Below are positions 62,831 to 64,000 of a stretch of DNA of 64,000 nucleotides, piece by piece; the first letter of the stretch is position 1; the number at the start of each line of letters is the position of its first letter. Where the stretch lies: NCBI RefSeq assembly GCF_030518795.1, contig NZ_CP130427.1, positions 3,038,001 to 3,102,000 of the forward strand. Direction: 5' to 3'. The notes under the pieces are model-generated. The model had not been told where the DNA came from. It searched no databases and worked only from the letters and a program-made list of their open reading frames with translations. Made by a program: the position numbers and the translations under genes. The DNA comes from Micromonospora sp. NBRC 110009 (GTDB lineage Bacteria; Actinomycetota; Actinomycetes; Mycobacteriales; Micromonosporaceae).

Positions 62831-64000
62831 CTAGCCGGCGAGACGCCAGCGACCCCCACGCGCCACGAGCGTCGTCAACGCCTGCGGCATCAATCCCGAG
62901 TGGTTGTCCGGCGTCATCCGGATCGGCCCGGAGAGTCCGTCGAGCTGCGAGGTCTCCAGCACGTCGCGCAGGGTGTCCCGGTGCGCCGTCCCGGACTCGT
63001 CGCCGCTGCGCAGCTCGGCGTCCGCGATGAGCTGGACCGCGTCCGCGGCGAACGAGGAGAAGCCGTTGTAGCCGCCGAAGCGGGCGGTGTAATCCTGGAA
63101 CCACTGCCGCCGGGCGGCCTTGGCCGGGGTGGTGGCGATGACGTCGTCGATCACCATGGTCTGGGTGAAGATCAGCGTCGCCTTCTCGGCGGAGCGGGCG
63201 GAGGCGCCGAGGAAGAGGTCGCCGGCCGCCGAGGCGTCGAAGAACAGGTCGCCGCTGAAGCGGCTCTGCCGGGCGTTGGCGGCGGCCAGCGCCGCCTGCT
63301 CCGGCGGCGTCCAGACGATCAGCGCGTCGGGCTTCCGGTCGACCAGCTGCCCGACCTGGCCGCTCACGTCGGTGTCGGTGGTGCGCGCGGCCTCGGCGCG
63401 GAGCAGCCGGATGCGGGCCTTGTCGAACTCGCCGCGCAGGGCGGTCAGCCCCTCCTCGCCGTAGCTGTCGGCGCTGTGCAGCACGGCCACCTTGGCGATG
63501 CCGCGTCGCTTCAGTTCGGCGGTGAGCGTTGCGGCGCTGTCGGCCGCGTTCGGGGCCAGCTTGAAGACGTACCGGCGTTCGGCGACCGGTTCGGTGATCG
63601 CGCCGGAGGAAGCGAGCGCGACGGTCGGAATGTGCTTCTCGCCGATCGTGCGGACGGCGCCGACCGCACATTCGTTGCAACCGCCCATGATGATGGCGCT
63701 GACCCGCGAGTCGCCGCTGAAATCGTTGATGTTGCGCAACGACTCGGCGGCGTCGGATCGGTTGTCCTTCACCTTGAGCTCGATCTTCCGGGCACCGAGC
63801 GCGCCGGACGAGTTCAACTGCTCGACCTTCAGTTCGAGGGCCCGTTGGTACACCTTGCCGATCGCTGCGGATGCGCCGGAAAGTTCGAGGTCCGCAGCGA
63901 TCACGATGGGCCTGCTGTCCTGCTTTTCCCCGCCGAACTGGCAGCCGGTGAGCGTGGTGGCCAGCACGGCCGATGCGAGCGCCGCGATGCTCGCGGAGCG
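62831..64000 (-). CDS. ABC substrate-binding lipoprotein, branched-chain amino acid type, 5' end outside the window
   Basis: The frame is open to the right edge, so the start is missing. The visible N-terminus is the end of a signal peptide with lipobox LTGC. The mature domain is a periplasmic-binding type I fold of the Leu/Ile/Val group: IVIAADLELSGASAAIGKVY, IIMGGCNECAVGAV, VALASSGAITEP and DYTARFGGYNGFSSFAADAV. Such proteins feed ABC importers or act as receptors. No permease is visible on this side. Substrate unknown. Confidence 0.87.
   Translation of the reverse strand, partial: RSASIAALASAVLATTLTGCQFGGEKQDSRPIVIAADLELSGASAAIGKVYQRALELKVEQLNSSGALGARKIELKVKDNRSDAAESLRNINDFSGDSRVSAIIMGGCNECAVGAVRTIGEKHIPTVALASSGAITEPVAERRYVFKLAPNAADSAATLTAELKRRGIAKVAVLHSADSYGEEGLTALRGEFDKARIRLLRAEAARTTDTDVSGQVGQLVDRKPDALIVWTPPEQAALAAANARQSRFSGDLFFDASAAGDLFLGASARSAEKATLIFTQTMVIDDVIATTPAKAARRQWFQDYTARFGGYNGFSSFAADAVQLIADAELRSGDESGTAHRDTLRDVLETSQLDGLSGPIRMTPDNHSGLMPQALTTLVARGGRWRLAG

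Overview
The window is a GC-rich (roughly 70 percent) chromosomal segment of an actinomycete. Gene order (tRNA-Thr, tRNA-Met, rpmG, two MaoC dehydratase genes, tRNA-Trp, secE, nusG, rplKA, rplJL, rpoBC, rpsLG, fusA, tuf, then the S10, spc and alpha operons), frequent GTG and TTG starts, and the protein sequences suggest Micromonosporaceae, most likely Micromonospora or a close relative. The taxon is an inference from style and synteny, not from a database search.

Region by region: 1-1.5 kb holds the 3' end of a cyclic-di-GMP protein (GAF-GGDEF-EAL). 1.5-6.1 kb is the tRNA/rpmG/hadAB/secE/nusG/rplKA block. 6.1-7.7 kb is a two-gene ABC transporter placed between rplA and rplJ. 7.7-17.1 kb is rplJL and rpoBC, with an L10-type leader and attenuator before rplJ and a structured leader before rpoB. 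17.1-20.4 kb is an accessory insert between rpoC and rpsL (ArsR-type repressor, MFS exporter, two small membrane proteins). 20.4-43.3 kb is the continuous ribosomal-protein supercluster, with fusA, tuf, secY, adk, map, infA and rpoA. 43.3-49.0 kb holds truA, a minus-strand membrane protein, an RsmC-like methyltransferase, an ABC-F ATPase and an aldo-keto reductase. 49.1-55.1 kb is a complete thiamin operon (thiE-thiO-thiS-thiG-tenI-like-thiD-thiC) behind a TPP riboswitch. 55.2-64 kb holds a very long membrane protein with a disordered tail, a divergent ABC-transporter locus with a luciferase-like oxidoreductase and a cupin, and a truncated amino-acid-type binding lipoprotein at the right edge.

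Functionally the centre is the transcription and translation machinery: RNA polymerase (rpoA, rpoB, rpoC), NusG, SecE/SecY, most 30S/50S proteins, EF-G, EF-Tu and IF-1. Operon boundaries are marked by long GC-rich hairpins, mostly without U-tracts, and by sigma-70-like promoters of the TTGRCN-17/18-TANNNT type. The thiamin operon makes both halves of TPP and is controlled by its product through a riboswitch whose 3' end includes the thiE ribosome-binding site. Most of the window is ordinary housekeeping DNA. The less routine signals are a 19-nt sequence shared by the rpsL and rpsJ leaders, an 18-bp hairpin in the rpoB leader, the divergent ABC/oxidoreductase/cupin locus with an operator-like palindrome, and a 23-bp perfect inverted repeat between two convergent genes.
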